NCBI GenBank assembly: GCA_034505955.1
Contig: JAPDQK010000001.1
Span: 124,001 to 188,000 of the forward strand
Origin: Zhuqueibacter pondensis
GTDB lineage: Bacteria; Zhuqueibacterota; Zhuqueibacteria; Zhuqueibacterales; Zhuqueibacteraceae
DNA: 64,000 nt
Direction: 5' to 3'
Shown here: one piece after another, positions 1-8,693 of the stretch
Numbering within the stretch: position 1 is the stretch's first letter
Layout: each line of letters begins with the position of its first letter
Program-made: the position numbers and the translations under genes
Notes under the pieces: model-generated
What the model saw: the letters and a program-made list of their open reading frames with translations, nothing else
Told to the model about the DNA's origin: nothing
The model's database searches: none

Positions 1-1353
1 ACACCGGTAACGATGTTGAGGAATGGCGTTTCCGGCATTACCGAAACCACGCCGGCATTGAGCTGGTCGGCAAATGGCAAGGTGATGGTCTTCTCGACAT
101 TTCAGAAAACCAACTGGCAGCTTTATCGTCTCGAAGTAACGAAATTGCCGACTGTTGAATTTACCCGACTTCCTTTCACCAACAATACCGTTGCTTTTGC
201 CCAAGACGACAGCACCATTGCTACTGCCACTGCCTGGCTTCCTCCTATTCCCGATCCCAATTCGCTTTACAGCGATTATAAGTTGACCTCTCCGGACTCG
301 ATTGAACAGCGTGGCTACCGCAGCAAATTCAAATTGGACGCGGTGGCCATTGGCGGCGGGTATGATACATACTATGGCGGCATCGGCCAGGCAGAATTTC
401 TGTTCAGTGATATGCTGGGCAATCACTATGTTTACTTTTCCATGGCCACGCAAATTACGAATCCCTTGTATTCCGATTGGGGACTGACTTATCTCAATCA
501 AGGCCATCGCCTCAATTTTGGCCTTGAGGCTTTTCAATCCAGCTTGTTATACACGGCGTTTGGCACTTACAATTCCTTGGGATATTTGCGCAACACTTAT
601 CGTGGCTTCAATGCCATCGCCGCATATCCATTCAGTCGTTTCTCGCGGGTCGAGCTTTTCGGCGGACTCACGTGGGTCGATCAAGACATTGTGGTCGAGA
701 CCTACGGTTTTAACCGCGTTGCCAGAGAGACTCATGATATCGACATCTACAAATATGCGCAGGTGGGAGCCGCGCTGGTGTATGACAACACGATCTATGG
801 TCCGCTTGGCCCCATCAAAGGCACTCGCAGCCGCTTCTCGGCGGAAACGACGATGAGGGATTTTCAATTCACCAACTACTTTGCGGATTATCGGCGGTAT
901 TTCAATTTCGGCCATCGTTCGGTGTTGGCGTGGCGATTTTTAGGAGGTGCGAGTATCGGACGGGACGAGCAAATTTTCGGCATTGGTGGACCCTATACCT
1001 ATCGCGGCGCCGATTATGACGAGTTGATCGGCAGCAAATTTCTGATCAACAATTTGGAATATCGTTTCCCGATGTTCCCATTCCTGCCGGCGAGCTTTGA
1101 TTTTCTCAGCGCGGCTGCTTTCTATGATGCCGCTGCAGCGTGGGGCATCGATATTCCGGGATACAGCAAGGAGACTTTTCAACCTTTTGCATCGGAAGGC
1201 GGTTTGGGCTTGAAAGATTTGAAGAGTGCGGTGGGTCTCAGCGCGCGCTTCAATATCGGCTATTTTCTGTTGCAATACAATGTGGCGTGGCCGACGGATT
1301 TGAGAACTTTCAGCAAGCCGGTGAAACAATTTTCAATTGGGACGTTTTTTTAA
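1..1353 (+). CDS. Beta-propeller / D15-type outer-membrane barrel protein (5' end outside window)
   Basis: The reading frame is open from base 1, so the gene almost certainly begins before the window and only about 450 C-terminal residues are seen. The first 60 residues carry a WD40-like/TolB-type propeller blade (SWSANGKVMVFST, then a W-x-L-Y-R-L strand). The remaining part is rich in alternating aromatic beta strands (GGYDTYYGGIGQ, LFGGLTWVDQ, YNVAWPTDL) and matches the bacterial surface antigen D15/BamA-like barrel layout, ending in the aromatic residue F expected of an outer-membrane barrel. Known members of this architecture are secreted TolB-propeller proteins anchored by a barrel; the substrate is unknown. 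No operon partner is visible downstream, where the next genes run on the other strand. Confidence 0.75.
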   Translation, partial: TPVTMLRNGVSGITETTPALSWSANGKVMVFSTFQKTNWQLYRLEVTKLPTVEFTRLPFTNNTVAFAQDDSTIATATAWLPPIPDPNSLYSDYKLTSPDSIEQRGYRSKFKLDAVAIGGGYDTYYGGIGQAEFLFSDMLGNHYVYFSMATQITNPLYSDWGLTYLNQGHRLNFGLEAFQSSLLYTAFGTYNSLGYLRNTYRGFNAIAAYPFSRFSRVELFGGLTWVDQDIVVETYGFNRVARETHDIDIYKYAQVGAALVYDNTIYGPLGPIKGTRSRFSAETTMRDFQFTNYFADYRRYFNFGHRSVLAWRFLGGASIGRDEQIFGIGGPYTYRGADYDELIGSKFLINNLEYRFPMFPFLPASFDFLSAAAFYDAAAAWGIDIPGYSKETFQPFASEGGLGLKDLKSAVGLSARFNIGYFLLQYNVAWPTDLRTFSKPVKQFSIGTFF

Positions 1354-1397
1354 AGGCGTGAGGTCTACGAATATACACAAATATCCAACTTCCGGCT

Positions 1398-1745
1398 TCA
1401 CGCGGTACAGACATCCAGCAAAGCCGGACTCATGATGTGACCGTAATGCGTCACCGGGTCGATTCTGAGAAGGGAGGATAAAGGCGGGGAAGCGATTCGA
1501 GACAACAATTTTTCGCGAATCTTTTTTGGGTGTTTTTCCAAACGGTCAAAGTGGATCACTGGAAGCTGTGTTAAATGACGGAAGTTGACCACGGTTAATT
1601 GCAAAGGCGACATCTTGGCGGTTACATAAAGCACAACCCCTTGACGGAGCTCGTACCCAGCTTGCGAGCCATTTAATGCAGTATCTTTAAAAATGACATC
1701 TAAAACGTCGCCTTCTTCGTCATAGAGTAATTGCATAGGCGTCAA
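1398..1745 (-). CDS. DUF2283-type small protein, putative antitoxin
   Basis: A 115-residue protein whose first 50 residues (LLYDEEGDVLDVIF, then GYELRQGVVLYV) match the DUF2283 style: a short beta-rich unit with the D-x-L-Y/D-V pattern. DUF2283 proteins are repeatedly found next to small BECR-fold-like toxins, and here the start codon overlaps the stop of the upstream gene by 4 bases, which implies coupled translation. The C-terminal half (residues 65-115) is not recognised. Role as antitoxin is inferred from the gene order and overlap only. Confidence 0.6.
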   Translation of the reverse strand: MTPMQLLYDEEGDVLDVIFKDTALNGSQAGYELRQGVVLYVTAKMSPLQLTVVNFRHLTQLPVIHFDRLEKHPKKIREKLLSRIASPPLSSLLRIDPVTHYGHIMSPALLDVCTA

Positions 1746-2038
1746 GTTTTGGTTATTGGATAAGCGGTTACCACGAAATTATTTGGTTGCCCACCTCTGA
1801 ATCGAAATACAACAACAACTTCAATATGGGTATAGTTGAACGGCAAATTGTTAAAAGCTTGGCGATAGAAAAATTGGTCTGGATGTAAGTCATCTTGGTT
1901 GCGTTTACCGATTCGTATCGTTTTTAGAGTTTCATTTTTGAAGTTTTTGAGAACATGATGACGCTTTGCAATATGGCTCCAACGTTCGTCGGTTAGATAA
2001 ATCGTGTTGCCATATTGGTCTTGAACTATTTCTTTCAT
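1742..2038 (-). CDS. Small putative toxin, BECR/DUF4258-like
   Basis: A 98-residue basic protein with the pattern IYLTDERWSHI-x-KRH near the start, a central basic helix (LKTIRIGKRNQDDL) and a terminal strand V-V-F-R-F...V-V-T-A-Y. This arrangement (strand, helix with H, then VVV strand, then TAYP end) is typical of short phage/plasmid-type nucleases of the BECR group that pair with DUF2283. It is the first gene of a two-gene unit on the minus strand and overlaps the following antitoxin-like gene by 4 bases. A toxin role is inferred; catalytic residues cannot be assigned with certainty. Confidence 0.55.
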   Translation of the reverse strand: MKEIVQDQYGNTIYLTDERWSHIAKRHHVLKNFKNETLKTIRIGKRNQDDLHPDQFFYRQAFNNLPFNYTHIEVVVVFRFRGGQPNNFVVTAYPITKT

Positions 2039-2155
2039 TGTTTCAATAAAGCTCCAATGCGAATTTAATCAAAAATCCAATCAAAATCAAGCCTTTTGGA
2101 TCAAGATGGAATTTTAACTGAATTCCCTGCTCAATCAGGTTGAAAGGATTTTGAA

Positions 2156-3624
2156 ATGAAAACCGCAACTTTTGCTGCGGTTGTGTTTGTCGTGGTGATG
2201 TCGATGGGCTTGGTGCAGGCCCAAAATCCGGGCGACAATATCTTCAGCGGCATTCAGGTTCACACCATCAATATCCGCTTCGCGCAACCAAACTACTGGA
2301 ACTCCTTGACAATCTACTATAATGAAGGCAAAGAACGGTACATTCCTGCAACGGTGATTGCCGATGGTGTGACCTATGATAGTGTTGGGGTACGGTTCAG
2401 AGGACATTCCTTTTACACTCATCCGAACAATAAGAAGCCATTCCGCCTGAGCTTTGGTGAGTATCGGAGCGCGCAGCGTTGGGATGGATTGAAAGGAATC
2501 CATCTCAACAACTGCTGGGAAGATCCGACCTCCCTGCGGGAAAAGCTCCATCTTGACTTTTGCCGCGCGACCGGCATTCCGGCGCCGCGGGCGAATTTCG
2601 CCCGGCTCTTCATCAATGACACCCTTTTTGCCTTCTACTCCATGGTCGAGCATGTGGACAAACGCTTCCTCAAATCTCGTTACGGTGATGATGCCGGCGA
2701 TTTGTTCAAAGCGGTGGATGGCTTCGGCGCCGGTAGCGACAAAATTCTATCGGATTTTCGCTGGCTCGGCAGTGACACCAGCTTGTACCTGAACAATTAC
2801 GAATTGAAGACCGAGGAATCAACGAGTGGCTGGAGAAAACTCGTGGCGTTTATCGATACCCTCAACAACTCTGCGGCGCCGTCCGTTGTGTTGCCAAAAA
2901 TCATCAATCTGAACGCCGTGTACAAGGCATTCGCGACAGACATCCTGTTCGGCAATCTCGATTCTTACCTGAGCAGCGGGCGGAACTTCTACATTTACTT
3001 TCACCCCACGACGAACAAGATCGAATGGATCGTGTGGGACACCGGTCTCAGTTTTGCCGGGATGCCCAGCAGTGGCGTATCCAATGTCGAACGACTGAGC
3101 GTCACTTACGTGAGCAATGCGACCCAGCGGCCACTGCTGGGCAAAGTGCTCAATGCCACGGCGCTGAAAAAAACTATCTGCGCACTATCTGCTCTTTGTT
3201 CAACGAATATTTTTCCTCGGCCCGATTATTTCCTCATCTTGATAGCATCGCTAATATTATTCGCCCGTATGTCTATGCCGATCCGCGAAAGATGTACACC
3301 AATCAACAGTTCGAGACGAATATGGTGAGCGATCTCACGGTTGGTGTCGGCAATCGCAAGCCGGGGTTGAAGTCATTCATTACGCTGCGGCAAGCCAGCG
3401 TACAATCGCAGCTTGCGGCGCTCGGTGTCACGTGCGCGCCGGTGCTGAAGCTGGAGGTGTTCAATTTGGCCGGCGAGCATGTAGTGACGCTGGTGAATGA
3501 GCGCCGCACCGCAGGGAAGCATTCGGTTGCTTTCAATGCGGCAAATCTTGCGAGCGGATTCTATCTGTACAAAATGTCTGCCGGCGGTTTTGTAAAAATG
3601 CGAAAACTGGTCATCATCAAATAA
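2156..3624 (+). pseudogene. CotH kinase-like secreted protein with sorting-type C-terminus, frameshifted
   Basis: Starts with a clear signal peptide (about residues 1-22, ending VQAQ) and continues as a CotH-family protein: VGVRFRGHSF, KPFRLSF, IHLNN, LREKLHLDF, FYSMVEHVDKRFL and WDTGLSF. CotH proteins are kinase-fold enzymes or structural proteins; here it is exported. The frame breaks at the seven-A run at 3167-3173. Reading one extra base restores KKNYLRTICSLFNEYF and runs on to a C-terminal sorting-like domain (LEVFNLAGEHVVTL, SGFYLYKMSAGG) ending at 3624. The total length is one base short of a whole number of codons. The usual SQNYPNP lead of the sorting domain is missing, so the C-domain is itself truncated at its N side. 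Start chosen at 2156 because the signal peptide follows it directly, though the upstream Shine-Dalgarno (AAGGATTTTGAA) is only fair. Confidence 0.8.
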
Positions 3625-3688
3625 AAACAATTTTAGTCGTTTCACCGCCGAACTTTAGCTGACTTCATCAGCCTAATATTATATAACC

Positions 3689-3696
3689 CAATTTTT
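3689..3696. repeat. Left copy of IS target-site duplication
   Basis: The octamer CAATTTTT lies directly outside the left inverted repeat and is repeated exactly at 5637-5644 outside the right end. Identity of the two copies shows the insertion has not rearranged since it landed. Confidence 0.75.
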
Positions 3697-5636
3697 GGTA
3701 GTGTCAAAAGTTTTATGAAAAACAGGAGGGATAAGTGAAAACACAAGTGGGGAGAACGGATCAAGAGTGGTTGCCCGGCGAAAGCTTTTGCGTTTTCTTA
3801 GGCATGGGACAATGATTGAACAAAAAAGCGGAAAGCCTATTGTGTAGACCTCCCGCTGCGATGATTGTTCAATCACCGTCACCCAGTTATCCCTGGCAGG
3901 TTGCTCGCCAGCAGAGCCTGCGTCCGTTTCACTGGGCACTCATAAGATAACCAAGAATCGTGAGGTTGTCAAGTGGCAAGTTGGGTTGGATTCGCGTGCC
4001 GTGATCGCCATCTCTTCTCAGTTGAGAACCGGTGCCGGATCGAGTGAAGGACGGATGTGCTTGCCGACGTCAATGATGCGACACCATTTTTCTTGAATGG
4101 TGCCAAAGCGCTCGAGATCAGGTTGTGGAATGGGGACTTGATATCCCAAAGCCATGTGGGGACGCAGGAAATTATAGTGGGTGACAAATAAGGTGGTGTA
4201 GGCGATCGCGCCGTTGTGGGCTTTGAAGCCGTTGGCTGAGCGCGTGTGATATTTGTAGGTTCGATCGAGTCGTTCGATGATCTGTTTGAAATGGCGATTC
4301 AATTCGGATTCTGCATCCAGGTTTTGCAGGCCAATGACTTGACGATGCTGGATCGGATTTTCCGGCGCCCGTTGCGCATTGAGGAAAAGTAGCCCGGCGG
4401 CGTATGCGGGATTGCCATCAGTGATGAAGGTGAGTGGCTGATCCGGTGCGGCGGTGCGACAGGCTTCCCGCATCGCGACGGTGGCGGGCAATGTATCGCG
4501 TGAGTGCGCCACATGATAAGCGGTAATCTTGTGATTCTGCGCCGAGATAAAGAAAAACGTATAGGCGTGCTTTCCGGCAATGGTAACATAGGTTTCGTCG
4601 CCAACACTGTCGTTATCAATCGCGCCCTTATAGCGCAGATTGTAGCGATGGCAATAAGCCGCCGCGGCTTCGGCATAGTTGAGCACGGTTTGATAGGAGA
4701 TGCTGATTTGGAAGACCTGTCGGAGAATCAACGCGGTTTTGCGCGCGGCCAGCGCAAAAGAGATGTGAAAGGTGAGCACCTAGCCGAGCACGTTGGGGGA
4801 ATGATGAATATTCTCCAATGCAATCCTGGAATCGGTCGGCGCTGTATGCTGGAGGTGCTGCGGGGTGAAGTGATATTCGCGGTATTGATAGCGCAGTTTG
4901 AACTGGCTGGAACGTTGCTGTCGTAGTTCTTTCTCTTGCGCGTTGAGTTTGGCGAGTGCACCCAGATAGGCTGGACACTTATCGTTGTCGTATTTATAGA
5001 TGGTTTCGAGCTGGCACTTTTTCCACAGAAAGAGCGGCTTCTGACAATACGGGCACCAGTATTTGGCTTTCTGAGATCGCCGGGATCGTTTCGAAACCTG
5101 GCCGAGGTGGCCACAGACTTTACACCGCAGTTGTGATCGCTTGTGACCATCGTTGTAGTACAGATAATCGGCGGGCGCCTCACAGTTGGGGCACTTGACT
5201 TCTTCGGGGACACATTGCTGCGGCGACCGACGTCTGACGGGAAGCAGGTGACACCCATGCTTGCGAAAAAACGCCGCGAGGAGTTCCCGCCAATTCACTT
5301 TGAAACTTGGTGGGGCAGGCGAAGGTGGCGCTTTTAACGGTGGTGTGGGGTCGACGGAGAATTCTCAGTAGTTTGGGTGTTTTTTTTAAAATCGTCCTTG
5401 AGTTTGATTTCAGGGTTGCGATTGGCGAGAATCTCCTCGAGTTGCTGAACAATCTGTTCGAGTTGCTCACGCTCAAAGCGCGAACAAAGCCAAATCACGA
5501 AACGATTGATACTCGTCATGACAACGTCTCCGTGAATAAAACAGTTGACGGCTCAGGGGAAGAGAGTTAAACGATAACCAATTGCAGATAAATAAAACAA
5601 TTCACAGCAAAAAATCCAGAAAATTTTGACAATACG
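3697..5636 (-). mobile_element. IS6-like insertion sequence, long variant, with 8-bp target duplication
   Basis: The element is bounded by imperfect terminal inverted repeats. The left end reads GGTAGTGTCAAAAGTTT from 3697 and the complement of the right end reads CGTATTGTCAAAATTTT from 5636; 14 of the first 17 positions agree. It is flanked by the identical octamer CAATTTTT at 3689-3696 and 5637-5644. An 8-bp duplication, GG...TGT..CAAA ends and a DDE transposase with a GDETY start motif fit the IS6 family. At about 1.94 kb it is longer than typical IS6 members because the transposase has a zinc-ribbon N-terminal extension. The 320 bases between the left end and the transposase stop hold no gene. 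Confidence 0.75.
4018..5519 (-). pseudogene. DDE transposase of the IS6-like element, three inactivating lesions
   Basis: The reading runs from an ATG at 5519 (MTSINRFVIW, then a coiled E/Q-rich helix) to 4018, about 500 residues if repaired. Domains in order: N-terminal helix, a Pro-rich linker, a zinc ribbon with CPNC..CKVC and a second CPYC pair, then the DDE core with first D in GDETY, second D in ITDGNPAY and E in IERLDRTYK, ending in LFVTHYNFLRPH. Lesions: one base missing at the A8 run (complement of 5380-5387), after which the repaired frame reads HPNY; a TGA at 5365-5367 where that frame continues EFSVDPTPPL; and a TAG at 4780-4782 between the zinc ribbon and the core. The stop codons fit single C-to-T changes (CGA to TGA, CAG to TAG). 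The element cannot move by itself. Confidence 0.8.
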
Positions 5637-5644
5637 CAATTTTT
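5637..5644. repeat. Right copy of IS target-site duplication
   Basis: CAATTTTT, identical to 3689-3696. It ends 16 bases before the ATG of the secreted-protein gene at 5661, so the element landed between that gene's ribosome-binding site (AAGAGGAGG, 5646-5654) and its former upstream region. Confidence 0.75.
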
Positions 5645-5660
5645 CAAGAGGAGGAAAATC

Positions 5661-6866
5661 ATGAAAAAATTCCATATCACAGTTGTTCTGGCCTTCGTCC
5701 TGTGCGCCTCGATTTACGCGCAATCTTTGACCACGGTCATTCTCCCGCAGTACATCGAAGGCATCAACGGGACGAACACCAACCGTATTCCGTTTGCTTA
5801 TCGAGCGAGGCTGAGCGGTTTGTTGCCCAATGCCACCTACCGCTTCATGAACCAGATTGTCACCTCAGCGGATGCGGCGACCACCAATGGCGCCGGCAAC
5901 TGCATTTTTGTGTCACCCACTGGTGATTTCGTGCGCACTTCGAGCCCGAGTCTTTCCACGTCGGGAAACTACGGAACTTTCACCACTGATGCAACCGGAA
6001 CCTACGAAGGATGGTTTGTCACTGAACCAACCGGAAATGCGCGCTTTGTTCCGGGCAAATTCATCTTCATGCGCATCAATCTCAACGACGGTGGATCGGG
6101 TACGAGCGTGGTGCTGCGCCTGACCACCACGGACTCGGTGCGCGTCGTGAAACTTGATACCACCGCCACTGATGATTGCGGTACCGGCCTGCGCTGTACC
6201 AGTGCGGCAAGCCCGAAGGATTTTGTTTTTGCTTATGACAACACGGATGGCACCGGCCGCCCGATCTCCGGCTCATTCATCGAGAGTGATGGGACGGACA
6301 ATTCGAGTGCCAACAACTATGCGGCTTTTTATGCCAACAATGTGAATGGTGTCACAGGTGCATTCGGCATCGTCCTGCCGAATAAATTGCCGAATGGAGT
6401 CAAGCGCATCGAACGCCGCTCTCTGAGCACCGGTACGGTTACGGCATTTGCGACCGATGACGACGGGGTATGGCCAAGCGGTGCCAGCACGGTCAATCCG
6501 AAAGGCGGAACAACGGCAATCGTTCTGACCGGAACTGATGTTTCTCTGGTGACGAGCATCCAGCAGCGGGAAAATGTTCCGCTGCAGTTTACGCTTTCAC
6601 AAAACTATCCGAATCCATTTTCCGCAAGCGGAATCTTCGACAACCCGACGACGATGATTTCCTTCTCCTTGCCGGAAGAAGCCTTTGTGAAGCTGGAGGT
6701 ATTCAACGTACTCGGCGCGCGTGTGGCAACACTCGTGAACGAGCGGCGCGCCGCCGGGAGCCATACGGTTTCATTCAACGCGGCACTCCTTCCCAGCGGA
6801 TTCTACTTTTACAAAATGTCTGCCGGAGGTTTTGTCATGGTGCGTAAACTTGCGTTCATCAAATAA
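5661..6866 (+). CDS. Secreted protein with C-terminal sorting-type (T9SS-like) domain
   Basis: A 401-residue exported protein. Residues 1-20 form a signal peptide (cleavage after IYAQ). The body (about 25-290) is beta-rich and unassigned; it contains a short segment of the type TYEGWFVTEPTGNARF seen in other FCB secreted proteins. Residues about 309-401 form a standard sorting/FlgD-like tail: LSQNYPNPF, then VKLEVFNVLG, ATLVNERRAAG, and SGFYFYKMSAGGF...RKLAFIK. Such tails direct proteins through the type IX-like route in Bacteroidetes; in this lineage that is inferred. A strong ribosome-binding site, AAGAGGAGG, sits 6 bases before the ATG. The IS element ends just upstream and has probably cut the gene from its old promoter. 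Confidence 0.8.
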   Translation: MKKFHITVVLAFVLCASIYAQSLTTVILPQYIEGINGTNTNRIPFAYRARLSGLLPNATYRFMNQIVTSADAATTNGAGNCIFVSPTGDFVRTSSPSLSTSGNYGTFTTDATGTYEGWFVTEPTGNARFVPGKFIFMRINLNDGGSGTSVVLRLTTTDSVRVVKLDTTATDDCGTGLRCTSAASPKDFVFAYDNTDGTGRPISGSFIESDGTDNSSANNYAAFYANNVNGVTGAFGIVLPNKLPNGVKRIERRSLSTGTVTAFATDDDGVWPSGASTVNPKGGTTAIVLTGTDVSLVTSIQQRENVPLQFTLSQNYPNPFSASGIFDNPTTMISFSLPEEAFVKLEVFNVLGARVATLVNERRAAGSHTVSFNAALLPSGFYFYKMSAGGFVMVRKLAFIK

Positions 6867-6949
6867 AAAAGCTACGATGTCGGCGCTTGAAAGTTCAATA
6901 ACAGTTGGAAGCAGAAATTTTCAATTTTTTATTCTTATCGGAGGTGATC

Positions 6950-7360
6950 ATGAAAACATTATCCTGGATTGTAAAATGGGCGTGCGCATTCTGCCTGCTT
7001 GTGCTCTTTCTCTTCATCGAAACCGGTTTTGCCCAGCCGCCGCAAGGGCGGGGCATGCCCGACTCGGCGCGAACAGCGGCGATGGTGGACACGCTTGCCA
7101 AAAGACTTTCGCTTTCCAAAGTGCAAAAAGAGAAAGTCAGCAAAATTTATTTCGCAGCATTCGAGGAAGGCAAAAAGGCCTTTGAGAAAAATCAGGGAGA
7201 TTGGCAGGCGATGCGCGAAGCGCGCACGAAGATCAATGAGAAACGCGACAACGACGTCAAGGCTCTGCTGACCGAGGAGCAGAAAAAAATCTACGACAAG
7301 TTTCTGCAGGAGCAACGGGAGCAATGGCAGAGGCGAATGGGTGGACGGCGGCCCAATTAA
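6950..7360 (+). CDS. Spy/CpxP-like periplasmic protein
   Basis: A 136-residue protein with an N-terminal signal peptide (MKTLSWIVKW...GFAQ). The mature part is charged and helical: LAKRLSLSKVQKEKVSKIY, then a second copy-like unit VKALLTEEQKKIYDKFL. The LT-x-x-Q/E-Q-K-x-x-Y pattern is the signature of the periplasmic Spy/CpxP fold, a chaperone or envelope-stress sensor, often metal linked. Start placed at 6950 because GGAGGTG lies 3 to 9 bases upstream and the signal peptide begins there; an earlier ATG at 6905 has no such support. Neighbours downstream are a CBM9/STN protein and a TonB receptor. Confidence 0.7.
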   Translation: MKTLSWIVKWACAFCLLVLFLFIETGFAQPPQGRGMPDSARTAAMVDTLAKRLSLSKVQKEKVSKIYFAAFEEGKKAFEKNQGDWQAMREARTKINEKRDNDVKALLTEEQKKIYDKFLQEQREQWQRRMGGRRPN

Positions 7361-7430
7361 CGGGGTTTTTGTTCAAACTTTCATATATTATCGCGAAGGT
7401 TGAATCTTTAGTTTAAAGAGATTTGCGCCT

Positions 7431-8681
7431 ATGTCATACGTCGAGTCCAAATTCAGACCATGCCGCAAAAGCTTGCTTTCTGCACAAGCGGGGAAAAGTT
7501 GCAAAGACAGCACAAGGGATAATCATCAGAACGCGGTCTTTGTGTCTTGTTTTCATCTCTGCGTCATTGCGTGTGCTTTGCTTTTTAATCTCGGCTTGCC
7601 CGGACTGTGGGAAGCAGCGTTCGCGGATGAGAAAAAAGATGTTGCCAGTGGCTGGTGTAGCACAGAGATCAAAGTTGACGGCTCGGAGGTCGAGTGGACC
7701 GAGGCGATCACGTATTTGGAAAAAGAAAAACTTGGCTTCGGCATCAAAAATGACTCGACCGCGTTGTATCTCTGCCTCAAGTTTGATCGCGAAATCCAAC
7801 GGCAAGCGATGATGTACGGTTTCACGATTTGGTTCGATCCGTCGGGCAAGAACAAAAAAGCCTTCGGCATCCGCTTTCCGATCGGCATGATGAATTATGA
7901 CGATGAATCAATGCTGGATCCCATGTTGCCGGTGGAAGACGGTGGTGGCCGGCAGAGACAATTTGCTGAGATGCTGCGTGAAGTCGAGGTGCTTGGCCCC
8001 GGAAAAGATGACCGTAACCGGTTTTCATCTGCCGGTTCATTTAACATTCTGGCTGCCGCATCTGAATCACCCTCCGAGCTCGTATGCGAGTTGAAAATTC
8101 CATTGCAAAGCGCACCAGGCCGGCCTTATGCCATTGGTGCTGAATTGGGTCAAACGTTGAGTGTTGGTTTTGAAATGGGTGAATGGAATCGGGACAAAAT
8201 GCGCGAGCGCATGAGGCGAGCAGGTGGCGTGAGACCACCTGGAGGATTTCCACCTGGCAGCATGCCTCCCGGCGGTGGAATGCGCGGTGGCGGCAGACCC
8301 GGCGGCGGCCCTCCTGGTGAGACGAGAATGCCCAAAGCCTTCAAAATCTGGCTGCGCGTCAATCTTGCTGCGGGCGCCACCACCTTTCATCAGGGTTTCA
8401 TTCCTCAAAATGATCTCGGTGGTGTGCGCGTGACGCTCGAGGCGAGGAATGTCCCATTACGCGAGGCTCTGAAACAGGTTATTTCGCAGTGACCAGTGCA
8501 AATCGTTTACAGTGATGGGCTGGTAAAGGGTGTGCAAGTAAATTACGCCGGCCAGAATGTGACGGTGCGAGCTGCCATGGATGGCTTGCTCGCGCCGGCG
8601 GCACTGGACTATCGTGTGCTGGGAAACGACCAAATTGTGATTATCAAGCGAGTCATACCCAGGGATGCTCTGATGAAATGA
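7431..8681 (+). pseudogene. CBM9/DOMON-like exported protein with C-terminal STN domain, split by an in-frame TGA
   Basis: The frame reads 417 codons with a single internal TGA at 8490-8492. An unusually long N-terminus (about 33 residues) precedes a hydrophobic export segment that ends around residue 66. The next 230 residues have the shape of a family-9 carbohydrate-binding/DOMON-like domain (VDGSEVEWTEA, LYLCLKFD, GFTIWFDPSGK). A Gly/Pro-rich linker (GGFPPGSMPPGGG) follows, then an STN unit (VRVTLEARNVPLREAL). The TGA falls in the middle of STN: before it VISQ, after it PVQIVYSDGLVKGV...QIVIIKR, which aligns with the intact STN of the next gene (LIAQANLEVVYHDELVKGF...QIVIVKR). The simplest reading is TGG to TGA. 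Without read-through the product ends at 353 residues with half an STN. Confidence 0.65.
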
Positions 8682-8693
8682 GGGAAGATCAGA

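Noticed and set aside
3167..3173. Programmed -1 ribosomal frameshift in the CotH gene
   Set aside because: The A7 run is slippery, but there is no clear downstream stem-loop, and the same one-base loss recurs at unrelated A-runs in other genes. A deletion or assembly error is more likely.
4780..4782. Two separate genes for zinc ribbon and transposase core
   Set aside because: The two frames are contiguous and in phase, separated only by TAG, and together match one long transposase; the second would need a GTG start without a ribosome-binding site.
8490..8492. In-frame TGA as a selenocysteine or reassigned Trp codon
   Set aside because: Other genes in the window use TGA as stop (yoeB partner overlaps, kinase start overlaps) and TGG for Trp, and no selenocysteine-type stem-loop was seen just downstream. 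A point mutation or error is simpler.
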